Assembly (NCBI RefSeq): GCF_023373525.1
Contig: NZ_CP097218.1
Span: forward strand, 3,286,001 to 3,350,000
DNA: 64,000 bases
Direction: 5' to 3'
Origin: Brachybacterium kimchii
Lineage (GTDB): Bacteria; Actinomycetota; Actinomycetes; Actinomycetales; Dermabacteraceae
Shown here: one piece after another, positions 33,555 to 42,705 of the stretch
How the letters are laid out: each line of letters opens with the position of its first letter
Numbering within the stretch: position 1 is the stretch's first letter
Notes under the pieces: model-generated
The model's input: only the letters and a program-made list of their open reading frames with translations
The model's database searches: none
Told to the model about the DNA's origin: nothing
Translations under genes and position numbers: made by a program

Positions 33555-34091
33555 TCAGGCCGCGAGCGCCTCGGGGATCCCGGGGATCACCTCGACGTGC
33601 CCGCCCACGCGATATGCGACCGCAGGATCGTAGGGCGCGAAGCGCAGGGGCATCTCTGCCTCCTCGGGCGTGCGGTCGGCCTTGCGGCCGTTGCAGTCGC
33701 GGCAGGCGGAGACCAGGTTCGTCCAGCTCGAGGCGCCGCCGCGGGAGACCGGCATGATGTGGTCGACGGTCGCCAGCAGCGCGGAGCAGGGCGGCGTCTT
33801 GGAGACGCTGCGCCCGCAGTAGGCGCAGGTCCAGTGGTCGCGCTCGTGGACGGCGCGGAAGGAGAACCCGACGGAGCGGCGGCCCTCGCCCTCGACCCAC
33901 GCGCCGCTCAGCTCGCGCGTCAGCTCCAGGGCCGTGGGGACGATGTCGTCGCCGGCCAGGGTCAGCTCGACGGGGTCCGCGACGCCACGCCGGATCATCC
34001 CGAACGCGTGCCGGACCGAGGTCGTGTGCAGCAGCTCGCCGATCCCGGTCGCCGGGTCGTACCCCTTGTTGAAGACCTTCACCACGGACAT
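33555..34091 (-). CDS. HNH endonuclease
   Basis: 178 aa. The C-terminal half is an HNH domain: Cys89 and Cys92 (CAYC), the DH pair at Asp110-His111 (VDHIMPVSRGG), Asn125 (WTNLVSACRDCN), Cys130 and Cys133 and Lys137. The two CxxC pairs bind structural zinc. The N-terminal 80 residues lack a known motif, as in the common actinobacterial McrA-like HNH proteins of this length. AGGAGG lies 9 bases before ATG 34091. Upstream ORF extension to 34976 is antisense to another gene and rejected. Confidence 0.9.
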   Translation of the reverse strand: MSVVKVFNKGYDPATGIGELLHTTSVRHAFGMIRRGVADPVELTLAGDDIVPTALELTRELSGAWVEGEGRRSVGFSFRAVHERDHWTCAYCGRSVSKTPPCSALLATVDHIMPVSRGGASSWTNLVSACRDCNGRKADRTPEEAEMPLRFAPYDPAVAYRVGGHVEVIPGIPEALAA

Positions 34092-34382
34092 CGCTGCCAC
34101 CTCCTGCCGCCGTGCGGCGGTGCGCCCGCGCGAGTGGGTTCCCGCGGGGCACGCTTGCATCGTTGCGCGTCGGGGTTCCGGAATCAACCGATTTCGCTCA
34201 CTCGTCGCCCGCGTGTCGTCCGCTCGTTCCCCGAGGAGACGGCGTTTCGTCGTGCCCTGTCGTGCCCTGTCGTGCCGCCACGTGCCGCGCGGGCGGGCGC
34301 GTCCGTTCCTCCCCAGAGCTCCGCCGTCCACATTCCTCGTCGGCCCCTCGCGGTCGCCCACGGCGACCGGGAGGCTCGGGCC

Positions 34383-35375
34383 ATGACGCACATGACGCAC
34401 GCACCCATCGACCCCGACGACGCCCAGGACGCGGACCGCACGCCCGGCGCCTGGGATGCCCCTCTCTGTGGTCACACCTGGCAGGAGGGCGGCGAGGGAT
34501 GGCCCCTCGAGGATCACGTCGCGGCGCCGTGGTTCCTGCCTCCGACGTCCTCCCTGCTCGAGGAGGAGGAGATCGACGACCTCGAGTGGGTGCGGCAGGC
34601 AGCCGCGATCCCCTTCGTGCAGCGCTGCCGGCTGCTGCGCGACTTCGTCGGCGACGGTCGGCCGCTCACCGACAGCGGAGTGCTGCCCAATGCCGCGGTC
34701 CGCGAGCTCAAGCAGCGGGCCGGGATCGTCCGCCCCGGCGGGCGGCTGCGCGAGGTCCCCGAGCTGCTCGGGCCGTGGGTCGTGCTGCTGAACCTCGGGG
34801 TGCTCGTCAGCGACGACGAGAACCACAGGGTGCGCCGCTGCAGCGCGGAGCATCCAGGCGTGCGAGGTGCCTTCGACGAGGGCGACGAGCCGCTGGGGGA
34901 GCTGGACGGAGAGGTCGACGGCGTTCTGGCGATCGCCGAACTGCTGCATGTCATCAGCCGCTACTGCCCCGGCCACGGCGGATTCCGGGACACGGGCCTC
35001 CTGCTCGAGTCCCTGCTCGCCGCGACGTGCGAGGACGGGGTCACATTGCCCGAGCTCCCCGCCGACGGGTGCCTTGACGAGGCCGCGATCGCGCGCCTGT
35101 TCCGGGGCATCGGCGCGAACACCGCGATCACGTGGGACCCGATCGACGAACGCCGTGGCGAGGTGGACCTGCAGGCGATCGACGACCTCGCCGACGCGCA
35201 GAGGGACCTCTTCCTGCTTGAGGCCTACGGGATCCTCGGCGCCTCCGAGCCCGGGCGGTCGGGCATCGTGTTCCGGGCGCCGCGACCCGTGCGCACAGCG
35301 GTCGCACTCCTCGCGCTGCGCCGTCAGCAGGAGGAGGACGCCCGACGAGAGTCTCCGGAGACGTTCCTGCGATAG
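34383..35375 (+). CDS. Uncharacterised protein, paralogue of the gene at 24744
   Basis: 330 aa, acidic and soluble, no signal peptide. Its N-terminal third contains IPFVQRCRLLRDFVGDGRPL and LREVPELLGPWVVLLNLGVL, which align position for position with the middle region of the protein coded at 24744 (PFVRAAVVLL, GPWIALLDGG). The rest is helical with no motif I know. The start at ATG 34383 follows a tail of GC-rich leader with no clear ribosome-binding site; a second ATG is 3 codons on. Divergent from the HNH gene (291 bp gap holding only a 10-bp tandem repeat at 34251-34270). Confidence 0.75.
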   Translation: MTHMTHAPIDPDDAQDADRTPGAWDAPLCGHTWQEGGEGWPLEDHVAAPWFLPPTSSLLEEEEIDDLEWVRQAAAIPFVQRCRLLRDFVGDGRPLTDSGVLPNAAVRELKQRAGIVRPGGRLREVPELLGPWVVLLNLGVLVSDDENHRVRRCSAEHPGVRGAFDEGDEPLGELDGEVDGVLAIAELLHVISRYCPGHGGFRDTGLLLESLLAATCEDGVTLPELPADGCLDEAAIARLFRGIGANTAITWDPIDERRGEVDLQAIDDLADAQRDLFLLEAYGILGASEPGRSGIVFRAPRPVRTAVALLALRRQQEEDARRESPETFLR

Positions 35376-35452
35376 GGCCGATCCATGAGGAGCTGATGCC
35401 GGATCGCTCGCGACGTGGGCGCGTCCCGTGACCTCGCCGGCCGATCACGGGA

Positions 35453-37219
35453 TCAGGACGCGGCGTACCAGAAGCCTTCGAAGGTGTCCTTGTAGACCCG
35501 GTAGCCCAGGTTGGAGGTGTCATAGCGGTAGGAGGCGAGCACCGCGCCCTCCGCGTCGCGCTCGGAGAACACACCGGACTTCCCGGAGTTCACCACGGCG
35601 TTCTCGTCGATGCCCCCGCTGCCCAGTCGGAACACGTTGGAGACCACGGAGGAGTACGGCACCTCGACCGCGAGGTCCTCGGTATAGCTCCAGGTGTTCT
35701 CGTCCACGAGGTAGCGCAGCATGTGGCTCGCGCCCTCGAGCTCGTCCGTCGAGGCGTTGTCCGGCCCCTCGTCCTTCCAGTCCACCTCATTGCGTGTGCC
35801 GACGTACCAGTAGTTGTTGTTGAACATCTCCAGGTAGAACTGCCCGTCGGGCAGGGAGTCGTCGTCGACGCGGTGCACCGAGTGCTGACCCGCGTTGCCG
35901 ATCATCGACCGGGAGGGCTCGAGGAACTTCCCCTCGTAGCCGGTGCCCTCCCAGAGGCCCTCCGCCCCGAGCATCCACCGCACGCTCGGTGTGGAGCCGG
36001 CTTCCAGCGCGTTCTCGAGGGCGAAGGCCGTGGAGGTCTCGCGCGAGGACAGGTACATGACGTCGTCGATGATCTGGAGGGTGTTGATGTGGATCCAGTC
36101 CTCACCGGTCGCGACGGGGTCCCCGAGCCCGTCGCCGGTGCGGGCGTGCGCGAGCTTCTCGTACTCGGGGAACACCTTCTGGAGGTCGACCACCTCCTCC
36201 ACCTCTCCCGTGCTCAGGTCCACCCGGGTCACCCGGTCCTCGGAGCGTCCGCTGCTGGTGACCGACGTCAGCACGAACGCGGCGTCGCCCACCACGTCCA
36301 GGTCGTGGTGCACGGACTGCTTCCCGAGGTCGATGATCGTGCCGGCGTGGCCCAGGTGGTCCAGCACCGAGACCTGCGCACTGCCCGTGGTGGTGACGAT
36401 GCGGCCGTCCTCGACCACCAGGTGGTGCTGGGCGGAGGTGGTCGAGGCGAGCTCGGCGCGCATGATCCCCGCGTTGTCCATGAGGAAGGAGTTGTTGCCC
36501 GGTCCGGAGATCCCGGACATGGCGAACAGGCCCTCGGTCAGCGCCCCCGCATCCTTCACGTCGGCGGAGATGGTCGAGGAGTAGCCCGAGGCGGTGGTGG
36601 GCGTGCGGATGCTCAGCGACCCGCGCACGGCCTGCCCGCTCTTCGGTCGCCAGGTGAGGGCGAGGGTGTTGGTCGCCCCCGGGACCAGTCCGACGACCAG
36701 ACCCTCGAAACCCGTCTCCGCATGGTTCGCGGCGGTCTTCGCGAAGTCCTCAGCATCGGCGACGGCGTCGACGAAGGAGAGCTCGCCCGCCGAGTCGTCC
36801 GCGAAGTGCACGTAGAGCCCGGTGCGGGTGGTGCCGTAGGGGTCGAGCACCAGCAGCGGGTTCTGCGAGGTCCAGCCGCCCTCGGCCTTCTTCGCCTCGA
36901 GCGCCTCGTGCCGCGCCGTCTGCGTCGCCTCGGTGTAGAGCTCGGGGTTCGACTCGCCGTCGTCGAGGTCGTAGGACGCCTGCCAGATCGTCCAGTCCCC
37001 GCGCGCGTTCTCGAACTCGGAGATCGTCACCTGCGGGGTCTTCGCCGCAGCGTCCGACGACCCGCCCGAGTCCTGGCAGCCGGCCAGCGCGAGGCCTGCG
37101 GCGCCCGCCCCCGCGCCGAGCAGGACGGAGCGACGAGTGGGCGCGCGGTGGGCGAGTCGGGCGTCGGCGTCCTGGGAAGGGGTGTCCCGGGCAGGGGAGT
37201 GCGGTGCGGGTCGGTGCAT
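35453..37219 (-). CDS. Aryl-sulfate sulfotransferase-like secreted lipoprotein
   Basis: 588 aa, Tat-type RR (29-30) and lipobox LAGC (Cys48). The rest is the beta-propeller of arylsulfotransferases, which move a sulfate from one phenolic ester to another without PAPS. Matching stretches include the catalytic-type His in KQSVHHDLDVV, EDWIHINTLQIIDDVMYLSS with Arg in SSRETSTAF, and GQHSVHRVDDDS. Whether all active-site residues are kept needs an alignment. Divergent from the GH2 gene (172 bp between). It could desulfate or relocate sulfate on glycans or phenols. Confidence 0.82.
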   Translation of the reverse strand: MHRPAPHSPARDTPSQDADARLAHRAPTRRSVLLGAGAGAAGLALAGCQDSGGSSDAAAKTPQVTISEFENARGDWTIWQASYDLDDGESNPELYTEATQTARHEALEAKKAEGGWTSQNPLLVLDPYGTTRTGLYVHFADDSAGELSFVDAVADAEDFAKTAANHAETGFEGLVVGLVPGATNTLALTWRPKSGQAVRGSLSIRTPTTASGYSSTISADVKDAGALTEGLFAMSGISGPGNNSFLMDNAGIMRAELASTTSAQHHLVVEDGRIVTTTGSAQVSVLDHLGHAGTIIDLGKQSVHHDLDVVGDAAFVLTSVTSSGRSEDRVTRVDLSTGEVEEVVDLQKVFPEYEKLAHARTGDGLGDPVATGEDWIHINTLQIIDDVMYLSSRETSTAFALENALEAGSTPSVRWMLGAEGLWEGTGYEGKFLEPSRSMIGNAGQHSVHRVDDDSLPDGQFYLEMFNNNYWYVGTRNEVDWKDEGPDNASTDELEGASHMLRYLVDENTWSYTEDLAVEVPYSSVVSNVFRLGSGGIDENAVVNSGKSGVFSERDAEGAVLASYRYDTSNLGYRVYKDTFEGFWYAAS

Positions 37220-37391
37220 CGGGCGAACGTAGCGAGCGTCCGTCGAGCCCCTGCTGTCGCCCGGCTGTGGATCCGCTGTGCGGCAGTCCGCCCTCGACGG
37301 GCACGACCATTCCCACGTGGAGAGAATCTCTGGCCTCGGGCTTCACGGACCGGTAGCGTCGGAGCCTCGCACCCTCGAAAGGCATTCGACG

Positions 37392-39278
37392 ATGACTGCT
37401 CGCGCGACCTCCGGCACGCCCCTGCGCGCTTCCGCCCAGGACGGCACCCACCCCCGCCCCACCCTGATCCGTGAGAGCTGGACCAGCCTCGACGGCACCT
37501 GGGACTTCGCCCATGACGTCGAGGACCGCGGCCTCGCCGAGCACTGGTTCGCCGGCGGATCGGCGGGTGGAGGCGCGTCCGACGCCACCCGTCCCGACCC
37601 GCTCGACCGGCAGATCCAGGTGCCCTTCGTCCCCGAGTGCGAGGCCTCCGGGATCGGCGACCGCGGCTTCCACCCCGTCGTCTGGTACCGGCGCACCGCC
37701 CGTGTCTCCCCGCCCGCGGGGCATCGCGCCCTGCTGCACCTCGGCGCGGTCGACCACGAGGCCATGGTGTGGGTCAACGGCCGGCTCGCCGGGCAGCACA
37801 CCGGCGGGCAGACCGCCTTCACCGTCGACCTCACCGACCACCTCGCCGACGACGGCACCGCGGTGATCGTGGTCCGCGCCTTCGACGACCCCCACGACGT
37901 CGACCTGCCCCACGGCAAGCAGGACTGGGAGGAGCGGCCCCACGGCATCTGGTACGACCGCACCACCGGCATCTGGCGCAGCGTCTGGATCGAGATCGTG
38001 CCCGAGCAGCACGTCACCGCCTTCACCGCCGAGACGGACCTCGCCCGCTGCCGGGTCGAGGTCGTCGTCGACCTGGCCCGTCGACCCCGCCCCGGCACAC
38101 GGGTGCGCGTCGAGCTCAGCAGCACGACGGATCGCGGCACCGAGCAGCTCGGCGCGATCGAGCTCGACGCCGTGGAGCCCCGCGTCGCCGGGGCCGTCGA
38201 GATCTCCGCGCTGCGCAACACCCAGGCCCGCGACCGCCTGCTGTGGCGGCCCGGACACCCGCACCTCGTGGACGCCCGCATCCTCGTGCTCGCGAGCGAC
38301 GACGACGGCGCGGATGCGGGCGCGGGCGCCGTCCGCGACGAGGCCTTCGGCTACCTGGGCCTGCGCACCGTCGGGGTCGACCGGGGCCGGTTCCTGCTCA
38401 ACGGCGAACCCTGCTACGTGCGATCCGTCCTCGAGCAGGGCTTCTGGCCGGGCACGCACCTCACCCCGCCGTCGGCCGACGCCTGCCGCGAGGAGGTCGA
38501 GCTCATCCTCGACCTCGGCTTCAACGCCGCCCGCATCCACCAGAAGACCGAGGACCCGCGCCTGCTGTTCCAGGCCGACCGCCAGGGCCTGATGATCTGG
38601 GGCGAGACGGCGAACGCCTACACGTACTCGCCGCGCGCGGTCTCCGCGCTCAGCGCCGAATGGGCCGAGATCATCGCCCAGTACCGCGCCCACCCGAGCA
38701 TCGTCACCTGGGTGCCGATCAACGAGAGCTGGGGCGTGCGCGACCTCGCCGACCACCCCGGACAGCGCCAGCTCGCCCTCGCCATGACCGCCCTGACCCG
38801 GGCGCTCGATCCGAGCCGGCCCGTCGTCTCCAACGACGGCTACGAGCACACCGGCGGCGACCTGCTCACCGTCCACGACTACTGCACCGACCCGCCGCGG
38901 CTGCGCGCCCACTACGCCGACGCCGCCGCCCTCGAGCGCACGCTCACCGGCATGGGCCCGCAGGGACGCAGGCCCGTCCTCGACGGCGCGACCGAGCTCG
39001 GCCCCGACGCCCCCGTGATGCTCACCGAGTTCGGCGGCATCGCCTTCGCCGTGGCCGAGACCTGGGGATACGCGGTCGTCGGCAGCGAGGAGGAGTTCAC
39101 CGAGCGCGTCGGAGGACTGTTCGAGGCCGTCACCGCGAGCCCCCTCCTCGCCGGCTTCTGCTACACCCAGCTCACCGACACCCAGCAGGAGGCCAACGGC
39201 CTCTCGACCGCCGACCGCCGGCCGAAGCTCGATGCCGCGGTGATCCGCGGCTTCGTCACCGGGCAGGCGGGCGCATGA
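37392..39278 (+). CDS. GH2 family glycoside hydrolase
   Basis: 628 aa, no signal peptide. The N-terminal jelly-roll (about 25-205, with WYRRTARV and WVNGRLAGQHTGGQTAF), an immunoglobulin-like domain and the TIM barrel (about 335-628) are in order. Acid/base is Glu445 in VPINESWGV, nucleophile Glu546 in MLTEFGGIAF. The signature HGIWYDRTTGIWRSVWIE is typical of a short GH2 group near beta-glucuronidase/alpha-L-arabinopyranosidase. The exact sugar is not clear. GAAAGG precedes ATG 37392. Its stop overlaps the GH127 start (ATGA), so the two enzymes very likely act on the same glycan. Confidence 0.9.
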   Translation: MTARATSGTPLRASAQDGTHPRPTLIRESWTSLDGTWDFAHDVEDRGLAEHWFAGGSAGGGASDATRPDPLDRQIQVPFVPECEASGIGDRGFHPVVWYRRTARVSPPAGHRALLHLGAVDHEAMVWVNGRLAGQHTGGQTAFTVDLTDHLADDGTAVIVVRAFDDPHDVDLPHGKQDWEERPHGIWYDRTTGIWRSVWIEIVPEQHVTAFTAETDLARCRVEVVVDLARRPRPGTRVRVELSSTTDRGTEQLGAIELDAVEPRVAGAVEISALRNTQARDRLLWRPGHPHLVDARILVLASDDDGADAGAGAVRDEAFGYLGLRTVGVDRGRFLLNGEPCYVRSVLEQGFWPGTHLTPPSADACREEVELILDLGFNAARIHQKTEDPRLLFQADRQGLMIWGETANAYTYSPRAVSALSAEWAEIIAQYRAHPSIVTWVPINESWGVRDLADHPGQRQLALAMTALTRALDPSRPVVSNDGYEHTGGDLLTVHDYCTDPPRLRAHYADAAALERTLTGMGPQGRRPVLDGATELGPDAPVMLTEFGGIAFAVAETWGYAVVGSEEEFTERVGGLFEAVTASPLLAGFCYTQLTDTQQEANGLSTADRRPKLDAAVIRGFVTGQAGA

Positions 39279-41185
39279 GCGGCACCTGGAACCCGCTCCC
39301 CGAGGTCGCGACCGCCCTCCCGCTCGGCACGATCCGGCCGTGCGGTTGGCTCGAGCGGCAGCTGCGGCTGCAGGCCGACGGGATCACCGGACGTCTGCCC
39401 GAGGTCTGGCCGGACGTCGGCCCCGACAGCGGCTGGCTCGGCGGGGACGGCGAGAGCTGGGAGCGCGGCCCCTACTACCTCGACGGGCTCGACCCCCTCG
39501 CGCATGTCCTCGGCGACGAGCATCTGATCGCCCAGGCCCGGCCCTGGATCGAATGGATGCTCGGATCCCAGCGCGAGGACGGCTTCTTCGGGCCGACGGC
39601 GGACGAGGACTGGTGGCCGCGCATGGTCGCCGCGAAGGTGCTGATCCAGCACGCCGAGGCGACCGGCGATCCGCGCATCGTCCCATTCCTGCTGCGCTGG
39701 CACCGCTTCCAGCTCGCGCACCTGCCTGCGCGCCCGCTCGCGCAGTGGGCGAAGGCGCGCGGCGCCGAGGACGTGCTCACGATCGCCTGGACCCGCGCCC
39801 ACCTCCCCGCGGAGCAGGCGGAGGAGACGGCATGGCTCGAGGATCTCGCCCGCCTCGTCCTCTCGCAGACCTTCGACTGGGACACCCACCTCATCGAGCA
39901 CGTCATCACCGGTCAGGCCCAGGTCTCCGCACATTCCGCCCACGGAGTCAACGTCGCGATGGGGCTCAAGACGGGCGCCGCCGCCCAGCTCCTCGACGGC
40001 GACCCCGGCCATCGCGCGCGCACCGAGGAGGCCCTCGCCCACCTCGTGCGCTGGCACGGTCAGGCCCACGGCTGGTTCTCCGGCGACGAGTGGCTGGGCG
40101 GGCGCGAGGCGACCGCCGGCATCGAGACCTGCCTGGTCGTGGAGATGATGCACACGGTCGAGGTGCTCTCGAAGGTGTACGGGGACGCCGTGCAGGGCGA
40201 CCGGCTCGAATCCCTCGCCTTCAACCTGCTCGCGGCCTCGTGCGATCCGCGGATGCTCGCCCACCAGTACCACCAGCAGGGCACCCAGATCGAGGTCTCC
40301 GTCGCCCACCGGGACTGGTCGTTCTCGAGCGACGACGCGAACATGTTCGGCCTCGAGCCGCACTTCGGATGCTGCACCGCGAACCTCCACCAGGGCTGGC
40401 CCAAGTTCGCCGCGAACCTCTGGGTGCGCGACCCCGACGGCGGCCTGCGCGTCGTCGCCTACGCACCCTGCACGATCGACGTCGACGCGGACGGCAGGCC
40501 CCTCCACCTCGACGTGATCACCGACTATCCGTTCCGCGACAGCGTGCGGATCCTGGTGCGCGGGGGAGACCGGTCGGAACCGGCCGCCGCGGTGCCGCTG
40601 CGCCTGCGCGTCCCCGCCTGGTGCGATGCGCCGCGACTGATCGTGGACGGCGAGGAGGTCCCGGTCGAGCCGTCGGCCGACGGCCACGTGGAGCTGCGAC
40701 GCGCCTGGCACGGCGAGACCACGATCGAGCTCACGCTGCCGATGCGCGCCCGCGTCGAGCGGCGCGAGCGGCAGGCCGCCGCGGTGCACGTGGGCCCGCT
40801 GGTCATGGTCGCGACCCCGGGCGAGAACTGGGTGGAGGTCCCGGACGCCCCCGGCCTGGGGGAGTGGGAGATCCGTCCGCGGGGGAACTGGAGCTGGGCG
40901 CTCGCCGACGTCGAGCAGGCGGGTTCCTGGCAGGTCGGCCACGGCGAGATCCCCGCCGCGCCCTTCGCCGCGGGCGAGGCCCTCACCCTCGAGGCCCGCG
41001 GCAGTCGCCTCTCCCAGTGGCAGGCGGACGGCGCCTCGGCGACCCCGCCGCCGGCGAGCCCCGTCCTCGAGCACGGTCCCGTGCACGGACTCCGCCTCGT
41101 CCCCTACGGCACGGCGCGCCTGCGCGTCATGGAGTTCCCGGTGATCGGGGCGTGGCTCAGCGACGGCAACGAGGACGAGTTCTGA
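39275..41185 (+). CDS. GH127 family beta-L-arabinofuranosidase-like protein
   Basis: 636 aa, formerly DUF1680. An (alpha/alpha)6 barrel (about 20-430) is followed by a beta domain. Zinc/catalytic residues of the family are visible: Glu284 and Cys286 in AGIETCLVVEMM, and the Cys366-Cys367 pair in HFGCCTANLHQGWPKF, one of which is the cysteine nucleophile. It releases beta-L-arabinofuranose in known members. Start ATG 39275 overlaps the GH2 stop by 4 bp; the long ORF upstream is a shadow of GH2. The protein has no signal peptide, so it works on imported oligosaccharides. Confidence 0.9.
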   Translation: MSGTWNPLPEVATALPLGTIRPCGWLERQLRLQADGITGRLPEVWPDVGPDSGWLGGDGESWERGPYYLDGLDPLAHVLGDEHLIAQARPWIEWMLGSQREDGFFGPTADEDWWPRMVAAKVLIQHAEATGDPRIVPFLLRWHRFQLAHLPARPLAQWAKARGAEDVLTIAWTRAHLPAEQAEETAWLEDLARLVLSQTFDWDTHLIEHVITGQAQVSAHSAHGVNVAMGLKTGAAAQLLDGDPGHRARTEEALAHLVRWHGQAHGWFSGDEWLGGREATAGIETCLVVEMMHTVEVLSKVYGDAVQGDRLESLAFNLLAASCDPRMLAHQYHQQGTQIEVSVAHRDWSFSSDDANMFGLEPHFGCCTANLHQGWPKFAANLWVRDPDGGLRVVAYAPCTIDVDADGRPLHLDVITDYPFRDSVRILVRGGDRSEPAAAVPLRLRVPAWCDAPRLIVDGEEVPVEPSADGHVELRRAWHGETTIELTLPMRARVERRERQAAAVHVGPLVMVATPGENWVEVPDAPGLGEWEIRPRGNWSWALADVEQAGSWQVGHGEIPAAPFAAGEALTLEARGSRLSQWQADGASATPPPASPVLEHGPVHGLRLVPYGTARLRVMEFPVIGAWLSDGNEDEF

Positions 41186-41198
41186 TACCTATGGGGCC

Positions 41199-42689
41199 AT
41201 GGAACCCCTGAACCGGTCGACCTTCTCCCCGCTCGCGCAGATCGGGGTCTCCGCCCCGCCGACCCCGGGCATGATCCATCTGGGTCTCGGGAACTTCCAT
41301 CGCGCCCACACCGCGGTGTACACCGCGCGGGCGATGGAGGCCGCTGGCGGGGACTGGGGGATCAGCGCGTTCGGGCACCGCAGCCGCGGCGTCGTCGACG
41401 CCATGACCGCGCAGGACGACCTCTACTCGGTGCTGCAGCTGTCCCCGCAGGGCGAGAGCGCGCAGGTCGTCGACGTGCACCGGCGCTTCGGGATCCTCAC
41501 CGAGGACCCCACGGCCGTGGTCGCGGAGATCGCCGATCCCGCGCGCAGGATCCTCACCCTCACCGTCTCCGAGGGCGGCTACGGCTGGTCGCCCAACGCC
41601 CGGGGCCTGGACCTCGAGGACCCGGCGATCCGCGCCGACCTCGCCGCCGGAACAGGGGCGAGCGACAGGTCCGGTGCCGCCCCGCGCACGGTCGTCGGCA
41701 CGATCGCCCGGGGCATCGAGCGCCGCGCCGCGAGCGGTGAGCCGTTCACGATCCAGTCCTGCGACAACCTCCAGGGCAACGGCGACGTGGCCCGTGCCGT
41801 GGTCACGCAGTTCCTCCAGGAGGCCGGGGCCGACGAGGACGTGCTGCGCTTCGCCGGCACCCGCGCCGGCTTCCCGAACTCGATGGTCGACCGCATCGTG
41901 CCCTCGACCACCGACGACACCCGGCGCAGCGTCGAGCGCCTGCTGGGCGTGCGCGACGAGGCCCCGGTGCGCACCGAGGAGTTCACCATGTGGGTCATGC
42001 AGGAGGACCACCCCGGCGGCCGGCCCGGCTGGGAGGCGGGCGGCGCCGTGATCAGCGACCAGGTGGACCGCTACGAGCTCGTCAAGCTGCGCCTGGTCAA
42101 CGCCTCGCAGTCGCTCCTCGCCTACCTGGGCGTGCTGCAGGGGATCCCCACCATCCCCGGCACCTGGCAGCGCCCGGCCGTGCAGGACACCGTGCTCGCG
42201 CAGATCCGCCGCGACGCCCTGCCGACGATCCCGCTGCCCGACGGCCTGGATCCCGAGGAGTACATCGCCTCGCTCGTGCGGCGCTGGGAGAACGTGCCGC
42301 TCGCGGACTCGACCTCCCGCATCGCCTCGCTAGGCTCCATCCGCCTGCCGCAGCGCATCCCGGTCGCCGCGCTCCAGCACCTGCGCGAGGGGCGCATGCC
42401 GCACGTGTTCGCCCTGCTCATCGCCGGGTGGATCGCGACGATCGTCCAGCCCGACGGTGTGGCCGTCACCCCCGAGATGGAGGCGGTCGACGAACCCGCG
42501 CGCGAGCGCATCCTGCATGCCGTCGGCTCCGCGACCGCTCCGCGCGAGATCGCCCGCGCCGTGCTCGACGCGGGCTTCCTGGGGCACGACCTGCCCCGCG
42601 AGGAGGCGTTCACCGAGCGCGTCGGCGGGCTGCTCGAGGTGATCGCCCGCCACGGCATCGAGGCGGCGATGAAGGACGCGGTGGGCTGA
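41199..42689 (+). CDS. Mannitol dehydrogenase family reductase (D-mannonate/fructuronate oxidoreductase-like)
   Basis: 496 aa polyol/uronate dehydrogenase. The N-terminal Rossmann half begins IHLGLGNFHRAH and contains FTIQSCDNLQGNG and RAGFPNSMVDRIVP. The C-terminal half holds YELVKLRLVNASQSLLAYLG with Lys296 and Asn301. The His found three residues after this Asn in typical members is Gln304 here. Members interconvert D-mannonate and D-fructuronate or mannitol and fructose; the neighbouring ManD-type dehydratase and gulonate/idonate dehydrogenase favour the uronate role (UxuB/RspD-like). No Shine-Dalgarno is visible before ATG 41199, so it may be leaderless. Convergent with iclR. Confidence 0.88.
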   Translation: MEPLNRSTFSPLAQIGVSAPPTPGMIHLGLGNFHRAHTAVYTARAMEAAGGDWGISAFGHRSRGVVDAMTAQDDLYSVLQLSPQGESAQVVDVHRRFGILTEDPTAVVAEIADPARRILTLTVSEGGYGWSPNARGLDLEDPAIRADLAAGTGASDRSGAAPRTVVGTIARGIERRAASGEPFTIQSCDNLQGNGDVARAVVTQFLQEAGADEDVLRFAGTRAGFPNSMVDRIVPSTTDDTRRSVERLLGVRDEAPVRTEEFTMWVMQEDHPGGRPGWEAGGAVISDQVDRYELVKLRLVNASQSLLAYLGVLQGIPTIPGTWQRPAVQDTVLAQIRRDALPTIPLPDGLDPEEYIASLVRRWENVPLADSTSRIASLGSIRLPQRIPVAALQHLREGRMPHVFALLIAGWIATIVQPDGVAVTPEMEAVDEPARERILHAVGSATAPREIARAVLDAGFLGHDLPREEAFTERVGGLLEVIARHGIEAAMKDAVG

Positions 42690-42705
42690 GGGCTCCTGCT
42701 CAGGC

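Noticed and set aside
34251-34270. 10-bp direct repeat CGTGCCCTGT as a CRISPR or operator
   Set aside because: Only two full copies, no spacers and no dyad symmetry; treated as simple slippage.
37321-37331. AGAGA-A-TCTCT palindrome in front of the GH2 gene
   Set aside because: Short and without a neighbouring regulator; likely chance.
37637-39274. Upstream half of a 1182-codon ORF before GH127
   Set aside because: It is the +2 frame of GH2 and is Arg-rich; the real GH127 starts at 39275 in an ATGA overlap.
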